Assembly: GCA_937901625.1 (NCBI GenBank)
Contig: CALDIE010000096.1
Span: forward strand, 1 to 22,470
Direction: 5' to 3'
Length of the DNA stretch: 22,470 nucleotides
Source of the DNA: an uncultured Lachnospiraceae bacterium
GTDB taxonomy: Bacteria; Bacillota; Clostridia; Lachnospirales; Lachnospiraceae
Below, in pieces: positions 1 to 5,693 of this stretch. The stretch's first letter is position 1. Every line of letters begins with the position of its first letter. The notes under the pieces were generated by a model, which ran no database searches, had not been told where the DNA came from, and was given only the letters and a program-made list of their open reading frames with translations. A program made the position numbers and the translations under genes.

Positions 1-120
1 TTAAAAAGAGAAAATGAAAAATATGAATTAAATTTTTTTAAGATAAGAGATTTAGTTAAAAAAATTAATAGTAAACAGAAGTATATTTATGAACTAGATA
101 TATATGGTAATAATGAATAA
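1..120 (+). CDS. 3' end of an unrecognised gene, cut by the window start
   Basis: The first frame is open from base 1 to a TAA at 118-120 and gives 39 C-terminal residues ending ELDIYGNNE. The piece is rich in Lys, Asn, Ile and Glu. Codon use is strongly AT-biased, like the next two genes and unlike the rest of the window. A hairpin with a T-run follows directly after the stop, which supports this being a real gene end. No family can be recognised from so short a tail. Confidence 0.45.
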   Translation, partial: LKRENEKYELNFFKIRDLVKKINSKQKYIYELDIYGNNE

Positions 121-150
121 AAGAAATAATTAATTTTATTTCTTTTTGTT
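119..150 (+). terminator. AT-rich hairpin terminator
   Basis: An 11-base stem (119-129 with 136-146) closes a six-base TTAATT loop and runs into TTTTTGTTT. The stem begins inside the stop codon of the preceding partial gene. It is almost all A-T pairs, so it is weak, but arm match and U-run are as expected for Rho-independent termination. Confidence 0.55.
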
Positions 151-194
151 TAAAATTATAAATAATCTACCTATATAATAGTGGAGGAGATAAT

Positions 195-632
195 ATGAAA
201 GAAAAATATGAATTATATAAACATATTTTAAAAGATAGTGATATGTCAGTTTTTAGTTTAGAAAAACTATTAGATGATTTAAAAGATAGAGACAATAAAA
301 TAAAAACTACAGTTGAAGATATTTTAAAAGGATATGAAAGATATTTAAAAAAAGTACAGTCAGCTTTAAAGAAAAATAAATGTGATTTAGAGTATGATGG
401 CATGATGGCTAAAGCAGGTGCTAGAGTGGGAATTAAAATGGAAGTAAAGAAAGATAATAGTGATTCTAGTATTGCTGACATGTTAATAAAAGGAATAAGT
501 ATGGGAACCATTGATATGGAAAAAAAGATTCATCAATATGAAAATGAAGTAGGAAAAGATGAATTAAAATTTGCTAAAGAGTTTTTAGGATTTCAACAAG
601 ATGTAATAGATAGTTTAAAGAAATTTTTATAA
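195..632 (+). CDS. 145-residue helical protein of unknown function
   Basis: The start is well supported: GGAGGAG lies six bases before the ATG. The protein is almost entirely predicted helix. There are two charged amphipathic blocks near residues 5-60 and 105-145. Between them is a Met/Gly-containing stretch (about 70-105) with the motif MAKAGARVGIKME and a run of small and acidic residues. There is no signal peptide or membrane segment. The layout is compatible with a ferritin-like four-helix bundle, but no clear di-iron ExxH pair can be assigned, so this is only a fold guess. It sits upstream of a heat-shock gene that has its own promoter. Codon use is AT-rich and differs sharply from everything right of base ~866. 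Confidence 0.7.
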   Translation: MKEKYELYKHILKDSDMSVFSLEKLLDDLKDRDNKIKTTVEDILKGYERYLKKVQSALKKNKCDLEYDGMMAKAGARVGIKMEVKKDNSDSSIADMLIKGISMGTIDMEKKIHQYENEVGKDELKFAKEFLGFQQDVIDSLKKFL

Positions 633-634
633 AA

Positions 635-661
635 TTAGCACTTTAACTTGACAAGTGCTAA
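635..661 (+). promoter_or_regulatory. CIRCE operator (HrcA binding site)
   Basis: TTAGCACTT and AAGTGCTAA form a perfect nine-base inverted repeat separated by exactly nine bases. The CIRCE consensus is TTAGCACTC-N9-GAGTGCTAA, so this site has a single symmetric substitution. It overlaps the -35 box of the Hsp20 promoter. HrcA, which represses heat-shock genes through this element, would be expected to control the downstream gene. Confidence 0.92.
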
Positions 662-676
662 AATAAGTAGTATAAC
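648..676 (+). promoter_or_regulatory. Sigma-A promoter of the Hsp20 gene
   Basis: A perfect -35 box TTGACA (648-653) is followed after 17 bases by TATAAC (671-676). The right CIRCE arm covers the last -35 base and part of the spacer, so HrcA binding would block RNA polymerase. Confidence 0.85.
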
Positions 677-708
677 TAAATTGTAACAAAGGCAAAGGAG
701 GAATGTAT

Positions 709-860
709 ATGTTACCAATGAAAAAATATTATTTAGATAGTATATTTGATGATTTTATGGACGAAATGGAGCCACCAAGAGGACCACATCATCCACCATT
801 TGATATGATTAAATGTGATATTTATGAAAAAGATGGTGCTTATCACATTAAAAATCCTCA
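709..860 (+). pseudogene. Hsp20-type small heat-shock protein, 5' fragment broken at a compositional junction
   Basis: The ATG at 709 is preferred over the one at 703 because AAAGGAGG (694-701) is seven bases from it and only one base from the other. The first ~47 residues match the start of bacterial small heat-shock proteins: a short N-terminal arm, then MIKCDIYEKDGAYHI at the beginning of the alpha-crystallin domain. The sequence should continue as the rest of the beta-sandwich. Instead it changes at about base 850 into a translation antisense to the aldolase gene, running open only by chance to 951. The conserved core and the C-terminal IxI-type anchor are absent. The CIRCE and promoter upstream show that the intact gene is a heat-shock gene. 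The end given is the approximate break. Confidence 0.8.
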
Positions 861-866
861 AAAATC
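846..866. other. Abrupt compositional junction, possible contig chimera
   Basis: Left of here the DNA is AT-rich and encodes the start of Hsp20. Right of here it is mid-GC and holds the 3' end and terminator of an aldolase gene on the other strand. Neither side shows a transposon end, integrase or target duplication. AAAAATC occurs twice across the boundary (850-856 and 860-866), a short homology of the kind that can mislead an assembler or mediate illegitimate joining. Confidence 0.75.
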
Positions 867-882
867 AGGGCGTCCATCCCTG
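850..882 (-). terminator. Terminator of the aldolase gene
   Basis: Read leftward, CAGGG and CCCTG (882-878 and 870-866) form a five-pair stem with a seven-base loop, eight bases past the aldolase stop. It is followed by ATTTTTGAGGATTTTT. The T-rich tail reaches the compositional junction, so its last bases may belong to the other source. Confidence 0.5.
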
Positions 883-889
883 CCTTCCT

Positions 890-1867
890 TCAATCGTGGA
901 AGATCAGCTCCTTGTAATAATCGCTGTAATCCTTACGTCCTTCGGCCGTAAAAGCGATCGCCGTACGCGGGTGCTGGTTTAACATTCCGGTAAAATAGTA
1001 CTGAAGGTCATATCCCCAAACGGCACCGTTCTTTCTGACCTCATCCATATGCTCCTCGATGAAACGGATAACGGGATAGAGATTGTACTTCGGGTTATGT
1101 AAAAATCCGATCAGATGCTCCATCATGCAGTTGCCGGCACCGCGTCCCATACCGTTGTATGTAGCGTCAAGCCAGTTTACTCCGTCGCCGACCGCCTCGA
1201 TCGTATTGGCAAATGCCAGCTGCTGGTTATTATGAGCATGAATACCGATCTCCTTGTTGTATTTCGTTCCATACTCGCAGTACAGATCCGCAATACGCGC
1301 GATCTGCTCAGGGAAGAGGGAACCGAAGCTGTCTACGATATAGATCGCGTCAACAGGAGAATTTCCCAACATCTCCAGGGCAACACGGATATCAGATTCC
1401 TGCGCATTGGAGACAGCCATGATATTTACACTGACTTCATAACCCTTATTCTTTGCGTCTTCGATCATATCGATCGCTTCGGGAATCGTATTTACATAGG
1501 TTGCAACACGGATCAGATCGAGCGGACTGTCTTCCCTCGGACGGATATCCTTCTTGTAGTCACTTCTTCCGACATCGGCCATGGCTGCAAGCTTTAAGCC
1601 CGTATCACGATTCTCTCCGATCACCTTAAAAATATCATCATCATCCGTAAACTTCCACTTTCCGAACTTATCTACATCAAACATATCCTTAGAGGCTTTA
1701 TATCCAAGCTCCATATAGTCTACGCCTGCCTTGATGTTTGTTGCGTACAGCGCGCGTACAAAATCATCGCTGAAATAGAAGTTGTTTACCAACCCGCCGT
1801 CGCGAAGCGTTGCATCCAATACACGGATTTCTTTTCTGTAGCCTAAGAGCTTTGATAATTCTTTCAT
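890..1867 (-). CDS. HMGL-like (DRE-TIM) aldolase
   Basis: A 325-residue protein of the HMG-CoA lyase / 4-hydroxy-2-oxovalerate aldolase superfamily, which cleaves or condenses 2-oxo acids at a divalent metal in a TIM barrel. The signature LDATLRDGG lies at residues 17-25, the metal-binding HAHNN at 210-214, and the glycine-rich GMGRGAGN at 239-246. There is no signal peptide, so it is cytoplasmic. The start has AGAGG eight bases upstream. It stands alone, not next to an acetaldehyde dehydrogenase, so the classical meta-cleavage role is unlikely and the true substrate cannot be named. Relatives in gut Clostridia are simply called aldolase-domain proteins. The gene is complete even though the contig changes character just after it. 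Confidence 0.85.
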   Translation of the reverse strand: MKELSKLLGYRKEIRVLDATLRDGGLVNNFYFSDDFVRALYATNIKAGVDYMELGYKASKDMFDVDKFGKWKFTDDDDIFKVIGENRDTGLKLAAMADVGRSDYKKDIRPREDSPLDLIRVATYVNTIPEAIDMIEDAKNKGYEVSVNIMAVSNAQESDIRVALEMLGNSPVDAIYIVDSFGSLFPEQIARIADLYCEYGTKYNKEIGIHAHNNQQLAFANTIEAVGDGVNWLDATYNGMGRGAGNCMMEHLIGFLHNPKYNLYPVIRFIEEHMDEVRKNGAVWGYDLQYYFTGMLNQHPRTAIAFTAEGRKDYSDYYKELIFHD

Positions 1868-1909
1868 TGTTGTTACCTCTCATTATGAAAATATATAAAA
1901 CCACCTTAC

Positions 1910-1938
1910 ATTTTACCACATCCCTATACCCTGCACAA
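1910..1938 (-). promoter_or_regulatory. Promoter of the aldolase gene
   Basis: Read leftward, TTGTGC (1938-1933) is followed after 17 bases by TAAAAT (1915-1910). TGG immediately precedes the -10, giving an extended -10 box. It lies about 45 bases before the start codon. Confidence 0.6.
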
Positions 1939-1944
1939 TCAAAA

Positions 1945-2014
1945 AAACTATAACAAAAAGTATTGCATAGTTTGTAGTTAAATGTTATAGTTTATGTAGT
2001 AATCAAAACTACAT
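1945..2014 (+). promoter_or_regulatory. Promoter with two inverted repeats upstream of the 86-residue gene
   Basis: TTGCAT (1963-1968) and TATAGT (1986-1991) are spaced 17 bases apart and fit a sigma-A promoter for the gene at 2089. One inverted repeat pairs AAACTATAAC (1945-1954) with GTTATAGTTT (1984-1993), the right arm covering the -10. A second pairs ATGTAGT (1994-2000) with ACTACAT (2008-2014) around the expected start of transcription. Such placement suggests a repressor operator, but the regulator is not known. Confidence 0.5.
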
Positions 2015-2088
2015 CAAACGTCAGTTATTACTTTACCAAAGTATATTCATCCATACATCGCGTTAAGAAGCGCAGAAAGGAGTGCCGT

Positions 2089-2349
2089 ATGAATAAAAAA
2101 GACCTTGATACCTTTTTCCGGGAGCATATGGTTCCCCCTGCTCTCTACAGCATCGGGCAGAAAGAATACAATAAGATCTGTCTGGAAGATACCTCCGACG
2201 GATGGGAAGTATACTTTTCCGATGCCAACGCCAAGGTCGGTGTTCTCCACTATGACACCGAGGATGCAGCCTGCCATGGAATGATGGACGAGATCCGCAA
2301 GTGCATGGAATCCTTCTACGGACTTACCTGGAATTTATCCATTGCATGA
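2089..2349 (+). CDS. 86-residue protein of unknown function
   Basis: The ATG is preceded by AAAGGAG at a good distance, and the gene has its own promoter, so it is likely expressed. The protein is small, soluble and acidic, with no signal or membrane segment. It contains a central beta-type stretch (GWEVYFSDANAKVGVLHY, about residues 42-59), then a helix with an Ala-Cys-His triplet and a C-terminal MESFYGL segment. The pattern WEVYxxxxxxK followed by a Glu/Asp-rich helix is reminiscent of small immunity-type proteins of polymorphic toxins. No toxin gene is nearby, so this is a weak resemblance. It faces the next gene tail to tail. Confidence 0.65.
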   Translation: MNKKDLDTFFREHMVPPALYSIGQKEYNKICLEDTSDGWEVYFSDANAKVGVLHYDTEDAACHGMMDEIRKCMESFYGLTWNLSIA

Positions 2350-2419
2350 TATGATGTTTCTTTGTGATCGCATACTTGCATCAAAATATTTGCGATTCAA
2401 TATTTGAGCAGCAGATTCA

Positions 2420-3115
2420 TTACCTGCGGACAGCAACCAATACGATCGGTCCGTTGATACCTTTGTTGTATCCGCAGATCAGATCATACAGATGATCGGC
2501 CACGCGGCTTCCTTCAAGATCATTATGAAGGACAAACGCGTGGTTTTCTTTTGTCACAGCCATGGTATGGATCATTTTCCACGGTCTGTTTTTTTCGTTA
2601 AAACACACATAAAAGAAAGCCGCGTACTCCTCTTCGACTCTGTCGCAGGCTGCGCGTGTGATCCCTGTGGCTTTTAAAACAGCCGTTTCGTATCCGCGCT
2701 CTTTCATAAAAGCGATCATTGCCTGCGGTGTAGTACCGAACACTCCTTTTGCCGCAATCCCTTTCCCTGAAAAGGCACGTAACAGTTCCGGAAAATCCGC
2801 ATCTTCCCGATCTTCCTCAAGGGATTGCAGCACATTGTATACAGCGATCACTTCACAGCAATTATCCGCCGCCGTCAGAGCCTTACCCTTAAAGAAAAGC
2901 CGTTGTTCCAAACGATTTGCCTTTCCGTAGACCATTCCCCCAAAACGATGCTGATTCTCCAGATAGCGGGTATCCTTTTTCTTTCGACCCTTCGTCTGCT
3001 CCTGTTTATAGTTTTCCCAGAACAGGACGTTTTGAGTGTATTGCTCTCCCGCAAGATCACTGTTCAGTTTTCCCGAAAACAATCCGTAGATGCTGTAAAA
3101 AACACGTTCAAACAT
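2420..3115 (-). CDS. Uncharacterised protein, possibly papain-like (C39-like) fold
   Basis: 231 residues from the ATG at 3115. The frame is open further upstream to a TTG at 3175, but that start would lie inside the terminator of the preceding gene, so the inner ATG is chosen. The N-terminal 55 residues are basic and helical. A possible catalytic motif DNCCEVIAVYNVL (Cys86-Cys87) heads a helix, as in C39 and related cysteine peptidases. Later MIHTMAV (His183) and FVLHND (His197, Asn198) could supply the His and Asn of a papain-like site. The middle (GTTPQAMIAFMKERGYE) resembles the segment of bacterial C39 domains that precedes the His. There is no ABC transporter or signal peptide, so it is probably an intracellular enzyme or a degenerate relative. 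Confidence 0.65.
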   Translation of the reverse strand: MFERVFYSIYGLFSGKLNSDLAGEQYTQNVLFWENYKQEQTKGRKKKDTRYLENQHRFGGMVYGKANRLEQRLFFKGKALTAADNCCEVIAVYNVLQSLEEDREDADFPELLRAFSGKGIAAKGVFGTTPQAMIAFMKERGYETAVLKATGITRAACDRVEEEYAAFFYVCFNEKNRPWKMIHTMAVTKENHAFVLHNDLEGSRVADHLYDLICGYNKGINGPIVLVAVRR

Positions 3116-3136
3116 TTTGCTTCTCTCTTTCGTAAG

Positions 3137-3171
3137 TAAAAAACGACCCACAGCACTCTGCCATGGGTCGT
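3137..3171 (-). terminator. Strong Rho-independent terminator
   Basis: Read leftward, ACGACCCA (3171-3164) pairs perfectly with TGGGTCGT (3150-3143) around a 13-base loop and is followed by six T. It lies eight bases beyond the stop of the small membrane protein gene and ends the lipoprotein / membrane protein unit. It also rules out the long TTG start of the next gene. Confidence 0.85.
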
Positions 3172-3178
3172 CCAAAAC

Positions 3179-3433
3179 TTACTCGATCACGATAACGGAA
3201 TCCGTCTCTTCCTTTTCCTTGGCGCATTTTTTTCTGCGTTTTTTGCAGTTGTCGTCGCCTCCGCAGTTTCCGTTCCCATTGTTGCTTCCGATCTGCATCG
3301 TGGACTTCGGGCTAAAGAGAATGCCGAACAGGATTCCTGCCAGTACAGCCGTCAAAAACTCAAAGAACAATTCTCTCTTGCGGATCGTTGCCACATCATC
3401 CAATGCATCCCATAAATCTTTTACTCTGTCCAT
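3179..3433 (-). CDS. Small single-pass membrane protein
   Basis: 84 residues, preceded by AAGGAG at good spacing. A charged N-terminal helix (1-20) leads to one hydrophobic segment (about 22-41, LFFEFLTAVLAGILFGILF). This is followed by a Gly/Asn-rich linker with two Cys, a strongly basic patch (KKRRKKC, 64-70) and an acidic tail. It is shaped like YtxH-type small membrane proteins, but the family cannot be assigned. It begins 61 bases after the lipoprotein stop and is ended by the terminator at 3137-3171, so the two are probably co-transcribed and may both act at the envelope. Confidence 0.7.
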   Translation of the reverse strand: MDRVKDLWDALDDVATIRKRELFFEFLTAVLAGILFGILFSPKSTMQIGSNNGNGNCGGDDNCKKRRKKCAKEKEETDSVIVIE

Positions 3434-3494
3434 ATTTCATTCTCCTTTTTTATATACCCGAAAGAGACTTTACACTCCTTCTGATACGTATTCC

Positions 3495-5024
3495 TTAGTT
3501 AAAGATTGCCAAAGCAGCCTCATTGTAGTCATCCACCGTCCAGTTGCCGCAAACCTCATCCGGGAAGTAGCATACGATGTACTCATCTGCTCCGTCAGCA
3601 TCTACATAGGAAATGACAACACTGTCATAAATGCTGCTGGTTCCGTCATCGAAGGTATACTCTTCATGCAGATACCATGCATCCAGGCTGCCCCAGTACA
3701 TACGATCGATCGGCTGCATAGATGCTTCATAATCAACCAGACCGTCAACATATTCAGCGGAAGGCTCCACACCGTTGACAATATAATCCTTGGTCATGTC
3801 GTCCAACAGGGCGTCAACTGTAATATAGATATCCTCATTACCCTGATAGTTGAAGTAAATACGGTTGTTGGAAGAATAGATCGTATCAGCCTCCCAATTG
3901 TCATCGATCGGGTAAACCCACATAAGGTAAGAATCATCATAGTAGCTCCGCAACTCAACAGAGCCGTCAAAATCCACATACACACTGCCGTCATAGTTAT
4001 CATAACCATAATCCGTAACGTCCGGATCGGTAGCTGCCGGTTCCTCCACATATACAGTGTCAACGCTGTCAAGATCAGTATTATCACCAAAATCGGCATA
4101 CTCGTCATCCCAATCAAAAGATGCTTTTTCTACCGCATTCTTCTCTACATCTCTTGGAACGGATACATCCGTATCATTTACACCGCTGTAGGTGATATCA
4201 AACGAAAGGGAACTTATATCAATCGCAACCTCATCAAAATCAATGAATCCTCCAAACATATCGCCGTATGCCTCATTGATCGCGTCTACCAGATCATCCC
4301 CATCCGTTTCGCTCAGATCGATGACCGTACGAGCAAGATAACCATTGTCCTTGGAGACATAATAGGTCAGATTTACATGAATGGTTTCCAGAATATCTTC
4401 GATGTCATCAAGCGAGAAATCCACGCCGGTCTCTTCGATGGCATCCGCACTCGCTTTATAAGCTATCTCGATCACTTTGCTGAAAGCATCCAGTGTTGTA
4501 TCCAGCTTTAACACATAGCACTTCTCACCGTTTACATCTTCCAGTTTCTTTTCCAGCGCAGCCTCCAAAAGTACATCCTTAACTGCATCGCGTATCTTAC
4601 CCATGGTCCTTTCATCCAGCCCTTCGGTAAGCTCGGATACTTCAAAGTACCACACATCCTCATCCGCGTCGTAGGTGTACATGGTGGTCTCACCATCCTC
4701 TGTGATCGTGTAGGCTTCGTAATCAACATCCCTCTTCTCGCCCATAGCCTTTACGGTCAGATCGGAGAGCATATGTACAGCCGAATTTTCTTCATCTTCC
4801 GACATCATCTCCATCGTAACCGTGCCCTTAACGTTTGCGTCGAAAGACATTCCCTCTCCGACAGAGAGCTCCACATCCACAGCGATATCCGAATCAGCGG
4901 CAAAGGAATTCATCTCCGTTTCAAACATTTTCTCCACAACGGACTCCGTTGTTGCTCCGCACCCGGTAAGAATCCCGAGCGAAAGCACGCCGGCTGCTGC
5001 CAGCATTTTTACTGCCTTTTTCAT
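3495..5024 (-). CDS. Large acidic lipoprotein, LppX/LolA-like N-terminal part
   Basis: 509 residues with a clear lipoprotein signal: two Lys, a hydrophobic core, and the lipobox LTGC, so Cys22 would be lipidated and the protein anchored outside the membrane. AGGAGGAG lies just before the ATG. Residues ~25-290 repeat strand-rich patterns (DVELSVGEGMSFDANVKGTVTM; TMYTYDADEDVWYFEVSEL; YYVSKDNGYLARTVIDLSE) typical of Firmicutes lipoproteins with an LppX/LolA-like half-barrel such as DUF6612. Residues ~300-345 are an Asp/Glu-rich linker. The final ~150 residues form a second beta-rich domain with Tyr/Asp-rich strands. No enzyme motif is visible. It may bind a ligand or help present lipids, but that is inference. 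Confidence 0.75.
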   Translation of the reverse strand: MKKAVKMLAAAGVLSLGILTGCGATTESVVEKMFETEMNSFAADSDIAVDVELSVGEGMSFDANVKGTVTMEMMSEDEENSAVHMLSDLTVKAMGEKRDVDYEAYTITEDGETTMYTYDADEDVWYFEVSELTEGLDERTMGKIRDAVKDVLLEAALEKKLEDVNGEKCYVLKLDTTLDAFSKVIEIAYKASADAIEETGVDFSLDDIEDILETIHVNLTYYVSKDNGYLARTVIDLSETDGDDLVDAINEAYGDMFGGFIDFDEVAIDISSLSFDITYSGVNDTDVSVPRDVEKNAVEKASFDWDDEYADFGDNTDLDSVDTVYVEEPAATDPDVTDYGYDNYDGSVYVDFDGSVELRSYYDDSYLMWVYPIDDNWEADTIYSSNNRIYFNYQGNEDIYITVDALLDDMTKDYIVNGVEPSAEYVDGLVDYEASMQPIDRMYWGSLDAWYLHEEYTFDDGTSSIYDSVVISYVDADGADEYIVCYFPDEVCGNWTVDDYNEAALAIFN

Positions 5025-5093
5025 AATTCTCCTCCTTCATAACAGAAAACTCCATCCCTCTTTTAAGGGGATTCCCTATTTTTACGATAACAC

Positions 5094-5122
5094 ATTGTAG
5101 CAAAATATGATTTCTTTGTCAC
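5094..5122 (-). promoter_or_regulatory. Promoter of the lipoprotein unit
   Basis: Read leftward, GTGACA (5122-5117) is followed after 17 bases by TACAAT (5099-5094), placing transcription start about 60 bases before the lipoprotein start codon. Confidence 0.7.
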
Positions 5123-5156
5123 TACGTAAACTTTCGTGATTATCCCGTGTTTTTCC

Positions 5157-5206
5157 AAAAAAACGACCGGTTTCTTGTTATTATGTACAATCACCGGCCG
5201 TTTTTT
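5157..5206 (-). terminator. Terminator of the metal operon, likely bidirectional
   Basis: Arms 5162-5171 and 5193-5202 pair over ten bases around a 21-base loop. Read leftward the one mismatch becomes a G-U pair and the hairpin is followed by seven T, so it best serves the arsR-type gene ending at 5256. On the + strand the same hairpin is followed by six T. Confidence 0.8.
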
Positions 5207-5255
5207 ATAAAATGCTTCGTAACCCGCTTACGAAAAAATCCTCTGCAAAAAAGCC

Positions 5256-5618
5256 TCAATCATCTTCCTCGAGATGTTCTCTGCCCATGGCGATGATGGA
5301 GCGAACATGCTCGTCCGCAAGCGAATAATATATGGATTTTCCGTCCCTTCTTCCCTTGATCAGGCGATTCTGTTTCAGAATACGTAACTGGTGCGATATG
5401 GCCGACTGCGTCATATTAAGAGTCGCAGCGATATCGCATACGCATACCTCATCTTCAAACAAAACGTACATGATCCTGATCCGGGTGGAATCACCGAACA
5501 CTTTGAACAATTCCGCAAGGTCATATAACCCCGTCTCATCCGGCATATTGGCCGTCAGCCGTTTAACCAGATCCTCATGTATCTGACCGTCTTCCGAGCG
5601 GTTCTCTTTCTTTTCCAT
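5256..5618 (-). CDS. ArsR/SmtB-family metal-sensing repressor
   Basis: A winged-helix dimeric repressor that leaves DNA when it binds metal. Helix-turn-helix residues run about 65-85 (NMTQSAISHQLRILKQN). Both classical metal sites can be seen. CVC (59-61) in DEVCVCDIA matches the alpha-3 ligands of CadC/ZiaR types. Asp102, His104, His115 and Glu118 have exactly the alpha-5 spacing of SmtB/CzrA. Zn, Cd or Pb sensing is therefore likely. The ATG at 5618 is chosen because AGGAGGG lies 11 bases upstream. A second in-frame ATG seven codons earlier (5639) overlaps that motif and cannot be excluded. It is last in the leftward unit after the ATPase, which it presumably controls. Confidence 0.9.
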   Translation of the reverse strand: MEKKENRSEDGQIHEDLVKRLTANMPDETGLYDLAELFKVFGDSTRIRIMYVLFEDEVCVCDIAATLNMTQSAISHQLRILKQNRLIKGRRDGKSIYYSLADEHVRSIIAMGREHLEEDD

Positions 5619-5693
5619 TTTGCTTTTTACCCTCCTCATTTTTTCTTCCCATGTTTCGACGTGTTTTTCCTCCCGTCCGAAAGTGAAAAGGGA

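Noticed and set aside
174..179. TATAAT as a -10 box for the gene at 195
   Set aside because: It lies four bases from the Shine-Dalgarno sequence and has no -35 box at a usable distance, so the mRNA would lack most of its ribosome site.
703..951. An apparently novel Hsp20-fusion protein of 82 residues
   Set aside because: Residues after ~47 are merely the antisense of the aldolase gene and the frame is open by chance; the start at 703 also has too little room for its ribosome site.
2367..2396. ATCGCA / TGCGAT hairpin between the convergent genes as a terminator
   Set aside because: The six-pair stem has an 18-base loop and no T-run on either strand; too weak to call.
3116..3175. A 20-residue N-terminal extension of the papain-like protein from a TTG
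   Set aside because: It would start inside a strong terminator hairpin and has no ribosome site.
3117..4511. A 464-codon open frame on the + strand
   Set aside because: It is antisense to the lipoprotein and small membrane protein genes, with isoleucine-rich low-quality sequence and no ribosome site. It is open because of the Asp/Glu-rich codons on the other strand.
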